Notes: a model not told the origin generated them from the sequence alone. Positions 19,164 to 27,039 are shown, numbered from the stretch's first letter. The stretch is DNA of 54,784 nt from Actinomycetota bacterium (GCA_017856115.1 JAFMFM010000005.1:1-54784), one strand, 5' to 3'. Made by a program: numbers and translations.

Positions 19164-19753
19164 GGCGTACCCACCACCTCGAGCCGTTGCGCTTGCGCCA
19201 ACGCACCGTTCGTCGCCACCCCGGCCGGCGGGTCGGCAAAGAGCGGATTCATGCGCGCAGTGCTCGCCATGACCTCTGCCACGACATCGGCCGGAACTTC
19301 GACGAACTTGGTGCTGAGTCCCTGGTACATGCCCATCATCGTCGCTTCCTCCCGCAATCTGCCCGGAGAAAGCAGTTCAGCGCGCTCCTGGCGCAGATTG
19401 TCGTAGTGCGATTCGGCAAGTCGGAGATCGGTCGTGAGGGCGTCGAGCCGCAACTGCTGTTCCGCGATCGTCGCCTGAAACACGATCACCCCGATCGTGA
19501 ACGTGGCGAGTCCAAACACCACCAACGACGCGCGCGAAACGCCGCTGCGACGACGAACCGGCTGCGGCACCACTCGCAGATGGGCACCCGATTCCCGGTG
19601 ATGGGTGGGTACTGCCACGGGGATTGCATCGTCGTAGTCGGGAATTCGCTCGGCTGAGCCATCGAATCGGGACGAATTGCGCCTCGCCGACGCGGCAACC
19701 GAGCTTCGCGCCTGACGGCGTGCTCGCGCACGGGCAGTTGCCGATGATGTCAT
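19160..19753 (-). CDS. FtsL-like bitopic division protein
   Basis: A 197-residue protein between rsmH and ftsI, the conserved place of ftsL. A basic, Ala/Arg-rich N-terminal tail (1-74) is followed by one membrane helix (about 75-96) and a short coiled coil (97-128) with heptad-like Leu, then a PGRLREEATMMGMY stretch typical of FtsL/DivIC proteins and a C-terminal tail. The ATG at 19753 is chosen because upstream codons would overlap rsmH. Its role as FtsQ/FtsI partner is inferred from position and architecture; sequence conservation in this family is low. Confidence 0.8.
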   Translation of the reverse strand: MTSSATARARARRQARSSVAASARRNSSRFDGSAERIPDYDDAIPVAVPTHHRESGAHLRVVPQPVRRRSGVSRASLVVFGLATFTIGVIVFQATIAEQQLRLDALTTDLRLAESHYDNLRQERAELLSPGRLREEATMMGMYQGLSTKFVEVPADVVAEVMASTARMNPLFADPPAGVATNGALAQAQRLEVVGTP

Positions 19754-19781
19754 GGCGTCGACCCGCGATCCCCGACGAACG

Positions 19782-20735
19782 TCATAGAGGCATCTCGCAG
19801 CGTTCCATCGCGCGCAGTCGCGCCGAGGAGGCACGCGGGTTTCGCTGCTGCTCCGCGGTGCTCGGATGTTTCGCCACCCGGACCTTGCGCCACGCACGGG
19901 GGGCCGTGCGCGACGGGTGGGCGAACGGGGTGGCGATATTCGGGCGTGACGAGTCCACTTCTGCCTCACGCATGACGTTCTTTACGATGCGGTCCTCACC
20001 ACTGTGGTACGACAACACTGCGATTCGTCCTCGTGGTTCGATCATCGCCATGACGTCGCGCAACGACGTCGACAGGATGTCCAACTCGGCGTTGACTTCG
20101 ATCCGAATGGCCTGGAACGTGCGTTTGGCCGGGTGACCACCGCTTCGACGCGTCGCCGCGGGAATCGCCGCGGTAACCACGGCGGCCAACTGCATGGTCG
20201 AGGAGATGGGTCGGGCCGCAACGATGGCCGCGGCGATGCGTTTCGCGAAGCGTTCGTCGGCGTTTCGCTGTAGAAGTTCCGCGATTGTGTCGGCGTCGTA
20301 TTCGTTCACCACGTGCCAGGCCGAGAGGGTTTCGCTGCGGTCCATTCGCATGTCGAGGGGTGCGTCGGTCCGGTAGGAGAACCCACGATCCGCAGTGTCG
20401 AGTTGGGGCGAAGAGACTCCGAGATCGAACAGCGCGCCTGACAGCCGCGTGATGCCGAGCCGCCCGAGCACGTCGGCGGCACGGTCGAATCTGGCGTGCA
20501 CCGCGGTGAAACGCCGCGCGTCGGCGTCGCCGAGCGAGTTCTTCACTTCGATTGCGTGCTCAATGGCCATCATGTCTCGATCGATCCCCACTACATGCAG
20601 ACCTGCGTGTCGCCTGAGTATCGCCGTTGCGTGTCCCGCCATCCCGAGCGTTGCATCGAGCAACACTCCGTTGGGGACTATCGCGAACAGTTCGACGATC
20701 TCTGCGATCATCACTGGTTCGTGGATCTCGCTCAT
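19782..20735 (-). CDS. rsmH: 16S rRNA (cytosine(1402)-N4)-methyltransferase
   Basis: RsmH (MraW) N4-methylates C1402 of 16S rRNA using SAM. The 317-residue protein starts MSEIHEPVMIAEIVELF and has LLDATLGMAGHA (SAM loop), LFDLGVSSPQLD, GFSYRTDAPLDMRMD and the C-terminal LSYHSGEDRIVKN. The ATG at 20735 has GGGGGA six bases upstream and gives the family N-terminus. A second in-frame ATG at 20756 has its own GGAG site and would add seven residues. The two starts are treated differently by the large leader hairpin described separately. Confidence 0.95.
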   Translation of the reverse strand: MSEIHEPVMIAEIVELFAIVPNGVLLDATLGMAGHATAILRRHAGLHVVGIDRDMMAIEHAIEVKNSLGDADARRFTAVHARFDRAADVLGRLGITRLSGALFDLGVSSPQLDTADRGFSYRTDAPLDMRMDRSETLSAWHVVNEYDADTIAELLQRNADERFAKRIAAAIVAARPISSTMQLAAVVTAAIPAATRRSGGHPAKRTFQAIRIEVNAELDILSTSLRDVMAMIEPRGRIAVLSYHSGEDRIVKNVMREAEVDSSRPNIATPFAHPSRTAPRAWRKVRVAKHPSTAEQQRNPRASSARLRAMERCEMPL

Positions 20736-20853
20736 CAGCAGTCCCCCGGCCAACATTTGTCTCCGGGATTTCTCCCCGGATGACGAAGACGGAAGCGGGC
20801 GGAGTTGGGGCTGTCCATCTTTGCTGACCGGGAGACTGCTGATGAGCGAAACC
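20724..20853 (-). promoter_or_regulatory. 32-bp RNA hairpin sequestering the rsmH ribosome site and start codon
   Basis: In the minus-strand mRNA the segment 20853-20822 can pair with 20755-20724 with no gap: 27 Watson-Crick and 5 G-U pairs, around a 66-base loop (20821-20756). The uninterrupted core is GACTGCTGATGAGCGA on the rsmH side, which includes the rsmH ATG; the GGGGGA ribosome site is also inside the stem. The alternative ATG at 20756 sits at the stem-loop edge, with its GGAG site in the open loop. All five arm differences are of the kind that keeps pairing in this RNA and would break it on the opposite strand. Confidence 0.8.
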
Positions 20854-20902
20854 TCAACGTGACCAGTGGTCGCGTCGAAGTGTGCCTCGGTTCTCCCTTC
20901 TG

Positions 20903-20944
20903 TTTTCGTGGTTGAACGTCATGTTCTCGTGAGTGAACGTCATG
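20903..20944 (-). repeat. 21-bp tandem repeat across the mraZ stop codon
   Basis: Two adjacent 21-base copies beginning CATGACGTTCA (minus strand) match at 18 positions. The first carries the mraZ TGA at 20942-20940; the second carries another TGA exactly seven codons later in the same frame. The 9-mer ATGACGTTC also spans the rsmH stop codon at 19784-19782. Confidence 0.8.
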
Positions 20945-21356
20945 AGGCACCGCCGGCCATCTGCTCGGCGCCCGCTTCACTGATTCGTTGGTGACGCGAC
21001 GGATCCCAGATTTCGCAGCGATCGAACGACCCGCTGATCACCACGCGTGAGTCCAGCGTGAGCCCGGCGTACGAGCGCAACTTTTCGTCGATGTTGATTC
21101 GACCCTGGGCGTCGACCGCAACCTCCACTGCGCTTGCGGCCAGGGCGCGCTGTTGGACGCGATCCATCTCGCCGCGACGAACCTTCTCGATGACGTCCTT
21201 GGCGACGTCCTCGAATGCCTCGGCAGTGAGAATGTCGACGCACTTGTCGGCGCCCATCTGCAGGTAACAACGCGGTTCGAGGCGCGGACGAAATGCGGCG
21301 GGAAGTGCAATACGACCCTTTGGATCGAGTTGTCGTTCGTGTACTCCGACGAACAT
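20940..21356 (-). CDS. mraZ: Transcriptional regulator MraZ
   Basis: MraZ is a SpoVT-AbrB-fold DNA-binding protein that heads the dcw operon and represses its promoter by binding TGGGN repeats. The 138-residue protein has the two expected motifs: FVGVHERQLDPKGRIALPAAFR near the N-terminus (given here as two overlapping halves, DPKGRIALP being the core) and the second copy DAQGRINIDEKLRSYAGL. The ATG at 21356 has an AGCGGAAG ribosome site. Matching TGG boxes occur upstream at 21429-21463, so autoregulation is likely. Confidence 0.95.
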   Translation of the reverse strand: MFVGVHERQLDPKGRIALPAAFRPRLEPRCYLQMGADKCVDILTAEAFEDVAKDVIEKVRRGEMDRVQQRALAASAVEVAVDAQGRINIDEKLRSYAGLTLDSRVVISGSFDRCEIWDPSRHQRISEAGAEQMAGGAS

Positions 21357-21420
21357 CTTCCGCTGACTTCCTTCCCATCCGACTGCTCGGATCCCGTGAT
21401 GGGTGACCCCATCGCCCCGA

Positions 21421-21450
21421 ACGCTATCCCCCACTTCCCCCCACTGTCAA
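21421..21450 (-). promoter_or_regulatory. Putative dcw operon promoter (Pmra)
   Basis: A perfect -35 TTGACA (21450-21445) is followed after 18 bases by the -10 TAGCGT (21426-21421). A start near 21414 would leave a leader of about 58 bases before mraZ. The spacer itself holds two TGGGG boxes. Confidence 0.7.
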
Positions 21451-21463
21451 CCATTCCACCCCA
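21429..21463 (-). promoter_or_regulatory. MraZ operator: four TGG boxes at 10-bp spacing
   Basis: On the minus strand TGGGG occurs at 21463-21459, TGGTT at 21453-21449, TGGGG at 21443-21439 and TGGGG at 21433-21429. Each five-base box is separated by five bases, exactly the TGGGN-N5 layout known for MraZ in Escherichia coli. Two boxes lie between -35 and -10 and one overlaps the -35. Confidence 0.75.
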
Positions 21464-21562
21464 CCTCCCCCGTGGAGCCCCCACGATGACCCCCGACCGA
21501 CCAGCTCGGACACGTGCCGACGGCTGCCATCAGCCCCGGCTCGTCCCGGCGGTTGCCATCGG

Positions 21563-21568
21563 TATCGT
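21563..21568 (+). promoter_or_regulatory. Putative -10 element of the ABC exporter (leaderless)
   Basis: TATCGT ends 6 bases before the GTG start at 21575. No clear -35 is visible. Confidence 0.45.
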
Positions 21569-21574
21569 CTCGGG

Positions 21575-23452
21575 GTGCAGATGCACCCGCACTCTCTGCT
21601 GCCGCGTCACTCCGACGCCGTGGCGGGTGCGTCCCTCGAACGCGAGACCCTGCGCCGAGTGTGGCACTTCGCCCGGCCGTACCGCATGACGATCGGGATC
21701 TTTCTCGGGGCCATCTTGCTGTCGGCCCTCGTTGCCATCGTTCCGCCGTTCGTGTTTCGCGCGATTCTCGACACCGCAATCCCTGCCAACGACCGGGCCA
21801 TGGTGTGGTGGCTGGCACTCGTAGCGGTGCTGGCCGCCCTCACCGAAGCGGCGTTGGCCATCGTGCAGCGATGGGGGTCGGCGCGAGTCGGCGAAGGCCT
21901 GATCTACGACCTTCGTGTTGCACTCTTCGACAAGGTGCAGCGGATGCCCATCGCCTTCTTCACCCGCACACAGACGGGGTCGCTCATCAGTCGGCTGAAC
22001 AACGACGTGATCGGTGCCCAGAGTGCAGTCACTTCCACCCTGGGCACCGCGGTGAGCAACGTGGTCATTCTCATCACCACGATTGCGGCAATGGTGGCGT
22101 TGGAGTGGCGCCTCACGGTGCTGTCGTTGGTGGTACTGCCGGCGTTCATCATTCCCGCGCGTCGCGTCGGCAAGAAGTTGCAGGGCATCGCGGCACGCCA
22201 GATGGATCTCAACGCGCAAATGAACACCCAGATGCAGGAGCGATTCAACGTGTCCGGGGCACTTCTCGTGAAACTCTTCGGGCGTCACCGCGACGAGGTG
22301 GGGGCGTTCTCGGGTCGCGCCGCAGGCGTGCGGGATTCGGGTGTCTTGGCCGCGATGTACGGTCGCGTGTTCTTCGTTGCACTCGGCTTGGTGGGGGCAC
22401 TCGGCGCGGTTGCCGTCTACGGCATCGGCGCACAGTTGGTGGTGTCCGGAGACATCACGTCGGGCACCCTCGTTGCCCTGGCAGCACTCGTCACTCGGGT
22501 GTACATGCCGCTCACGGCACTGAGCAATGCCCGGGTGGAGCTCCTCACGTCGTTCGTCAGTTTCGACCGTGTGTTCGAAGTACTCGATGCCCCGACCTCG
22601 ATCGTCGATCGCCCCGGCGCCTTCGACCTACGCGAACCCCGAGGCCGCATCGACCTCGAACACGTTGGTTTTCGTTATCCGCCCGCCGCAGAGGTGTCGA
22701 TCACATCGCTCGAGGCACCCGGTACCCCAGCGGGCGACCCGGACCGCGACGTGCTGACCGACATCAGCCTTTCGATCGCGCCCGGCGAAACCGTGGCCAT
22801 CGTCGGACCGTCCGGCTCGGGCAAGTCCACTCTCGCCGCGCTGATTCCCCGGTTGTACGACGTCACGAGTGGAAGCATCCGACTGGATGGCAACGACGTG
22901 CGCGATCTGACCATCGATTCGTTGCACTCTGCGATTGGCGTGGTGTCACAGGACCCGCACCTGTTTCACGAGAGCATCGAGTCCAACCTGCGGTACGCGC
23001 GACCGGACGCTTCCCTCGCCGACATCGTGACCGCATGCAAGAGCGCACGAATCCACGACACCATCGCGGCACTACCCGACGGATACCGCACCGTGGTTGG
23101 TGAACGGGGCTACAGGTTCTCTGGCGGCGAGAAGCAACGTCTCGCAATCGCTCGAATGTTGTTGAAGAATCCCGTGGTGATGATCCTCGATGAAGCAACC
23201 AGTCACCTCGACAACGAGAGTGAGTCGCTGGTGCAGGCCGCCCTCGACGATGCCATGCAGGGTCGCACATCGGTGGTGATTGCGCACCGACTTTCGACCA
23301 TCACCAGCGCCGATCGCATCGTGGTGCTCGAGCGCGGACGCATCGTCGAACACGGCACCCATCACCAGTTGATGGCGCTAAATGGTGCCTACGCACGACA
23401 AATGCGTGCCGGTGGCGTGTTCGCTTCCACCCAGCCCGGCGTGGCCACCTAG
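21575..23452 (+). CDS. ABC transporter, half-size exporter with fused membrane and ATPase domains
   Basis: The 625-residue protein has a six-helix type IV membrane domain (about residues 35-330) and a nucleotide-binding domain (about 345-610). The latter has Walker A GPSGSGKST, Q-loop VVSQDPHLFHESI, signature FSGGEKQRLAIARMLL, Walker B VMILDEATSHLD and a switch His in VVIAHRLSTI. A ~20-residue insertion (EVSITSLEAPGTPAGDPDRD) sits between the first NBD strands. It probably works as a homodimer exporting an unknown substrate. It is divergent from mraZ. The start may be GTG 21575 or ATG 21581. Its stop overlaps that of the convergent lplA-like gene. Confidence 0.93.
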   Translation: MQMHPHSLLPRHSDAVAGASLERETLRRVWHFARPYRMTIGIFLGAILLSALVAIVPPFVFRAILDTAIPANDRAMVWWLALVAVLAALTEAALAIVQRWGSARVGEGLIYDLRVALFDKVQRMPIAFFTRTQTGSLISRLNNDVIGAQSAVTSTLGTAVSNVVILITTIAAMVALEWRLTVLSLVVLPAFIIPARRVGKKLQGIAARQMDLNAQMNTQMQERFNVSGALLVKLFGRHRDEVGAFSGRAAGVRDSGVLAAMYGRVFFVALGLVGALGAVAVYGIGAQLVVSGDITSGTLVALAALVTRVYMPLTALSNARVELLTSFVSFDRVFEVLDAPTSIVDRPGAFDLREPRGRIDLEHVGFRYPPAAEVSITSLEAPGTPAGDPDRDVLTDISLSIAPGETVAIVGPSGSGKSTLAALIPRLYDVTSGSIRLDGNDVRDLTIDSLHSAIGVVSQDPHLFHESIESNLRYARPDASLADIVTACKSARIHDTIAALPDGYRTVVGERGYRFSGGEKQRLAIARMLLKNPVVMILDEATSHLDNESESLVQAALDDAMQGRTSVVIAHRLSTITSADRIVVLERGRIVEHGTHHQLMALNGAYARQMRAGGVFASTQPGVAT

Positions 23453-24090
23453 CCCAGCAGCTCGGCGAAGTGTGCGAGCGCAGCACTCGCAACGGCGTCG
23501 AGTGCGTCGCCCACTCCCGCGGCGTCGTTCAGGCGCTTCGGTACGACATCGCGCAGCAGCGACTCGTAGAGCGAGACGTCGATCGTGCCGAACACGGTGC
23601 ACTGGAAGCGAGCGGCGTCCTTCGTGCGACGCTGTGAGATTCCCACCACTTTGCGGTTTGCCTGAACCACTTCACCCGGCCCAACCGAAGCAAAGCACAC
23701 CCTACGTTCCGGTGCGGTCGCCACGAGTTTGTCGCGCCACACCCGCCATCCACCGTCGACGGGTCCACCCCCCACCACATCACGTAGTACCTTGCACCAC
23801 GCATCACCCAGCCACCAGCTTGCTCGCTCGACGTCATCGCACCACTCACGGTGTCCTCGTGGCACCGTGACGTCGATCCACACGTGGTCACGTGGTCGCA
23901 GCACCACAACGCCCCCACCACTGCGACGTCGCACGACGTCGAATCCGAGTTCACGAGCCACTGGTGCATTCACGACGTCGAATGATTGGGTACTTCCGAT
24001 CACCACGGCCGGACGCGTAATCTCCAACTGCTCCACCACGGCGGCCGCCACGATCGGTCGCGCGTGCAGCTCGCCCGCGGAGCCCCTCAC
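23449..24090 (-). CDS. Lipoate-protein ligase A-like protein
   Basis: This BPL/LplA/LipB-fold protein (213 residues) probably transfers lipoate or octanoate onto carrier domains of oxoacid dehydrogenases or GcvH. The motifs are RRRSGGGVVVL (substrate loop) and NRKVVGISQRR, with the conserved Lys. I chose the GTG at 24090 because it overlaps the HNH gene stop in a GTGA junction, suggesting coupling; upstream in-frame starts would overlap that gene deeply. It ends face to face with the ABC exporter, sharing the palindrome CTAG as stop codons. Confidence 0.8.
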   Translation of the reverse strand: MRGSAGELHARPIVAAAVVEQLEITRPAVVIGSTQSFDVVNAPVARELGFDVVRRRSGGGVVVLRPRDHVWIDVTVPRGHREWCDDVERASWWLGDAWCKVLRDVVGGGPVDGGWRVWRDKLVATAPERRVCFASVGPGEVVQANRKVVGISQRRTKDAARFQCTVFGTIDVSLYESLLRDVVPKRLNDAAGVGDALDAVASAALAHFAELLG

Positions 24091-24584
24091 GAGGCGATCG
24101 AGAGGTACTGCTTCCACGCCTCCGGCACGCGCACCACCGACACGGTGATCCATGCCATGTCCCGGGGGGTATGCGGAGTCTTGGCCAGCATCATGCCCGC
24201 CTCCTTGGGCGTGCGATCGCGTTTGTGGAGATTGCACGTGCGACATGCCGCAGCCACGTTCTCCCACACGTGTTCACCACCACGGGAGCGCGGCACGACA
24301 TGATCGATCGAGTCCGCCGGACGACCGCAGTACTGGCACTTGTAGCCGTCGCGAGCGAATACGGCACGGCGTGACAACGCCGTACGGCGGCGAAAAGGCG
24401 CCCTCACCACGTAATTGAGTCGGATCACCAGTGGTGAGCGCATCACCAAGGACGCCGCCCGAACCTCGGTGCCGTCGTCCTCGACGATCTCGGCCTTCTC
24501 GGAGAGCACCAGGCAAATGGCGCGCCGCGCCGACACCACGCTGAGCGGCTCGAACGTTGCATTGAGAACGAGCGCGCTCCTCAT
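24087..24584 (-). CDS. HNH endonuclease-domain protein
   Basis: A 165-residue protein with N-terminal SALVLNATFEPLSVVSARRA and a C-terminal HNH/zinc domain: CQYCGRPADSIDHVVPRSRGG, then ENVAAACRTCNLHKRDRTP. Two CxxC pairs (CQYC, CRTC) would bind a structural zinc, and the DHV...N...H residues form the nuclease core. This small HNH family is widespread in actinobacteria as an ordinary chromosomal gene, with unclear substrate. The gene is coupled to the lplA-like gene. Confidence 0.88.
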   Translation of the reverse strand: MRSALVLNATFEPLSVVSARRAICLVLSEKAEIVEDDGTEVRAASLVMRSPLVIRLNYVVRAPFRRRTALSRRAVFARDGYKCQYCGRPADSIDHVVPRSRGGEHVWENVAAACRTCNLHKRDRTPKEAGMMLAKTPHTPRDMAWITVSVVRVPEAWKQYLSIAS

Positions 24585-24588
24585 GCGG

Positions 24589-24876
24589 CTACGCCCTGGC
24601 TCTGGGTCTACTCAATTCGTCCCTGCGTCGCGCCCGAAGTTCACGACGGAGCGATCGACACCAGGATAGATACGTCACGACGTCGTTCGCTTCGGGACGG
24701 TGCATGGCATCACCGTACTGCGTTTCCATTCGGAACTGCAGGTAACGTCGATCGGGCAACGGAAGGAACGGCGCTCTGCGCCACCATCCGTTCGGCGCGA
24801 GACGAAACACCTGCACGATTGCAACACCCCACAATCGTGGACGCCGCGCCACCGCCGTGAACGTCGACTCGGGCAC
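24589..24876 (-). CDS. Conserved hypothetical protein, 95 residues
   Basis: A small basic protein with a Trp/Arg/Pro-rich core (GWWRRAPFLPLPDRRYLQFRM) followed by TQYGD, an Asp-Val-Val-Tyr segment (NDVVTYLSWC) and an Arg-rich C-terminus. No signal peptide or membrane helix is seen. The GTG start at 24876 lies 8 bases after the acyl-CoA dehydrogenase stop and the gene ends 4 bases before the HNH gene, so it appears to be part of one operon. I do not recognise a function. Confidence 0.7.
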   Translation of the reverse strand: MPESTFTAVARRPRLWGVAIVQVFRLAPNGWWRRAPFLPLPDRRYLQFRMETQYGDAMHRPEANDVVTYLSWCRSLRRELRARRRDELSRPRARA

Positions 24877-24884
24877 GGGGATTT

Positions 24885-26105
24885 TCAGCCGGGCTTCGGC
24901 TCTTTCGGCAGGCCGAGCACCATCTCACCGATGATGTTGCGTTGAATCTGCGATGAGCCGGCGTAGATGGTTCCGGCACGGGCATTGAGGAAGGTCATCG
25001 CCCAACTCATCGACGAATTCGGGGCTCCGGCGTCGTCGGTTTGAAAGGCGGTGCTCGGCTTGCGACCAACCGGAATCATTGCATCCATTCCGAGGATGTC
25101 CAGCGCAAGTTCGGTGGACTTCTTGTGGTACTCGCTCCAGTACAGCTTGGAAATCGCACCATCGGGTCCGGGATGGTGTCCGGCGAGGAACTTCGTGAGC
25201 GTGCGACGCCCCAGATACTTCATCACTTGCACCTTGGAATAACACCACGCAAGACGCTGTCGGATGCGCGGATCGTTCAGCACTCCCCGCTCGGTCGCCA
25301 ACGCCACCAGTCGGTCGAATTCTGCTTCGTAACGGATGGGCCCCGTGGCCGCCGCTTCGCCGCGCTCGAAACCCAGCAACGCCATCGCCACGGCCCAGCC
25401 GTTGTTCACTCCGCCCACCACGTTGTCCTTGGGCACACGAACGTCGGTGTAGAACACCTCGTTGAATTCGCTCTCACCCGAGATCATCTTGATGGGACGA
25501 ACCTCGATGCCGGGCTGGCGCATGTCCACCAGCAAAAAGGAGATTCCCTTGTGTTTGGGCGCGGTCGGATCGGTACGGGCCAGGGTGAAGATGTGGGTCG
25601 CGAGGTGGCCCGCCGAGGTCCAGATTTTTTGACCGTTCAGTACCCATTCGTCCCCATCCAGCTCTGCCTTCAGGCCGAGATTGGAGAGGTCGCTCCCGGC
25701 ATTCGGTTCGCTGTATCCCTGACACCAAATGTCGTCTCCTGCGATGATGCGGGGCAAGTAGTGGCGCTTCTGCTCCTCGGTGCCGAACAACAACAGCGTG
25801 TTGCCCAGCATCTGAATGCCAAAGACGTCGTTCATGGCACCCGTTGGAACGCCGGCGCGAGTGAACTCCTCGGCAACGATCACCTGCTCGAGCGCCGACA
25901 GACCACCGCCGCCGTATTCCGCCGGCCAACCGGGCGCCAGGTAGCCGGATTGGGCGAGGTGTGCTCGCCATTCAGTGATGAACGTCTCGAGCTCCTTGCC
26001 GTCAAGGGCCCCGATGCCCTTCCAGTCGGCGGGGAGCTTTTCGGACAGGAACGCCTGCACCTTTTCGCGGTAGGCCTCGGCTTCTGGAGTGTAGGTCGGA
26101 CGCAT
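24885..26105 (-). CDS. Acyl-CoA dehydrogenase
   Basis: A 406-residue flavoprotein of the acyl-CoA dehydrogenase family, which oxidises acyl-CoA thioesters at C2-C3. It shows WCQGYSEPNAGSDLSNLG (FAD/substrate site), GQKIWTSAGHLATH, GFERGEAAATGPIRY and the C-terminal YAGSSQIQRNIIGEMVLGLP. The substrate cannot be told from sequence; several actinobacterial paralogues act on branched or steroid-side-chain acyl-CoAs. It follows a ROK kinase gene by 15 bases but has its own leaderless-type promoter. Confidence 0.94.
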   Translation of the reverse strand: MRPTYTPEAEAYREKVQAFLSEKLPADWKGIGALDGKELETFITEWRAHLAQSGYLAPGWPAEYGGGGLSALEQVIVAEEFTRAGVPTGAMNDVFGIQMLGNTLLLFGTEEQKRHYLPRIIAGDDIWCQGYSEPNAGSDLSNLGLKAELDGDEWVLNGQKIWTSAGHLATHIFTLARTDPTAPKHKGISFLLVDMRQPGIEVRPIKMISGESEFNEVFYTDVRVPKDNVVGGVNNGWAVAMALLGFERGEAAATGPIRYEAEFDRLVALATERGVLNDPRIRQRLAWCYSKVQVMKYLGRRTLTKFLAGHHPGPDGAISKLYWSEYHKKSTELALDILGMDAMIPVGRKPSTAFQTDDAGAPNSSMSWAMTFLNARAGTIYAGSSQIQRNIIGEMVLGLPKEPKPG

Positions 26106-26112
26106 GTGGGCA

Positions 26113-26118
26113 ACGCTA
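26113..26118 (-). promoter_or_regulatory. Putative -10 element of the acyl-CoA dehydrogenase gene (leaderless)
   Basis: TAGCGT ends 7 bases before the ATG at 26105, two bases past the stop codon of the upstream ROK gene. Confidence 0.45.
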
Positions 26119-26120
26119 GT

Positions 26121-26999
26121 TCAGTCCAGCTGACGGCGTGCTACCGCGGCAGCACCAATGAGTGGTGCATCGCCGCCGAGGCCCGTGGGGAGTATTCGTA
26201 CTCCGCGGGCGAACGAGATCATGGCGTAACGGTCTGCCTCATCTTGTGCGGCACGATAAAACGGTTCGCCAAAACCCAACGCCACCGATCCGCCGATCAC
26301 CGCCAGGCGCAGGTCCAGCAGCGCTGCAACCGATGCGACGGCTCGGCCCACGTACGTGCCGGTCTGGTGTACGACCTCGGGTGTCGCATCCGCCGCCGAC
26401 CTTCCCGTCATCGCGGCGATGGCGGTTCCCGATGCGACGGCCTCCAAACAGCCTCTCGCTCCGCACTTGCACAATCGCCCGTTGGGCACCACGTTGATGT
26501 GACCGATGTGTCCGGCATTTCCGGTGTTGCCGTCGAGCAACCTGCCATCGGTGATGATGCCGCCACCCACGCCGGTGGATACGACCATGCCGATGACGTC
26601 TCGAACCCCGACGGCGGCACCGCACCAGGCCTCGCCGAGTACCACCGCCTTTGCGTCGTTGTCCACGAAGGTGGGCAGCCCCGTCAATGAAGCGAGCGAT
26701 GACCGCAACGGAAAATCCCGCCAGGTGGGGATGCTGAGGGTCGACACCTTGTCGCCTTCGTTCGACATCGGACCGCCCGACCCCACGCCGCAGGCGACGA
26801 GTCGATAACCCGCACCATCCGACGAATCGATCGACGAAACACGTGATGCAACGTCGAGTACCAGCGATGCGAGTGCATCCCATACCCCCTCGGCGGGCGT
26901 ATCGCATCGAGCGTGCGTCAGCACTCGCCCGCTCGCCGAGACGATTCCCGATGACAATTTGGTGCCGCCGATATCGACGGCGAGATAGGCCTGATTCAC
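26121..26999 (-). CDS. ROK family sugar kinase, possible glucokinase
   Basis: A 292-residue ROK protein. The N-terminal phosphate loop is LAVDIGGTKLSSGIV; the sugar site includes FVDNDAKAVVLGE; GVGGGIITDGRLLDGNTGNAGHIGH precedes the zinc motif CKCGARGCLEAVASG (CxCGxxGCxE). ROK kinases phosphorylate hexoses such as glucose or N-acetylmannosamine; no DNA-binding domain is attached, so it is an enzyme rather than a repressor. GTG start. It follows the DUF3040 gene by 27 bases. A second ROK kinase is at 35357-36247. Confidence 0.88.
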   Translation of the reverse strand: MNQAYLAVDIGGTKLSSGIVSASGRVLTHARCDTPAEGVWDALASLVLDVASRVSSIDSSDGAGYRLVACGVGSGGPMSNEGDKVSTLSIPTWRDFPLRSSLASLTGLPTFVDNDAKAVVLGEAWCGAAVGVRDVIGMVVSTGVGGGIITDGRLLDGNTGNAGHIGHINVVPNGRLCKCGARGCLEAVASGTAIAAMTGRSAADATPEVVHQTGTYVGRAVASVAALLDLRLAVIGGSVALGFGEPFYRAAQDEADRYAMISFARGVRILPTGLGGDAPLIGAAAVARRQLD

Positions 27000-27017
27000 C
27001 GCTACGTCAACCCGAGC

Positions 27018-27039
27018 CCGCGACCCTTACTGGTCGCGG
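27018..27039 (-). other. Hairpin around the DUF3040 stop codon
   Basis: CCGCGACC and GGTCGCGG form a perfect 8-bp stem with a 6-base loop; the TAA stop of the DUF3040 gene lies in the loop. There is no T run, so it may be an mRNA 3'-end or pause structure rather than an intrinsic terminator. Confidence 0.5.

Noticed and set aside
20724-20853. The inverted repeat as terminal repeats of an insertion element
   Set aside because: Only 66 bases lie between the arms, with no target duplication; all arm differences favour RNA pairing on one strand.
20395-20862. Plus-strand frame ending in LLMSETST near the rsmH hairpin
   Set aside because: It is antisense to rsmH, and its resemblance to the rsmH N-terminus comes only from the inverted repeat.
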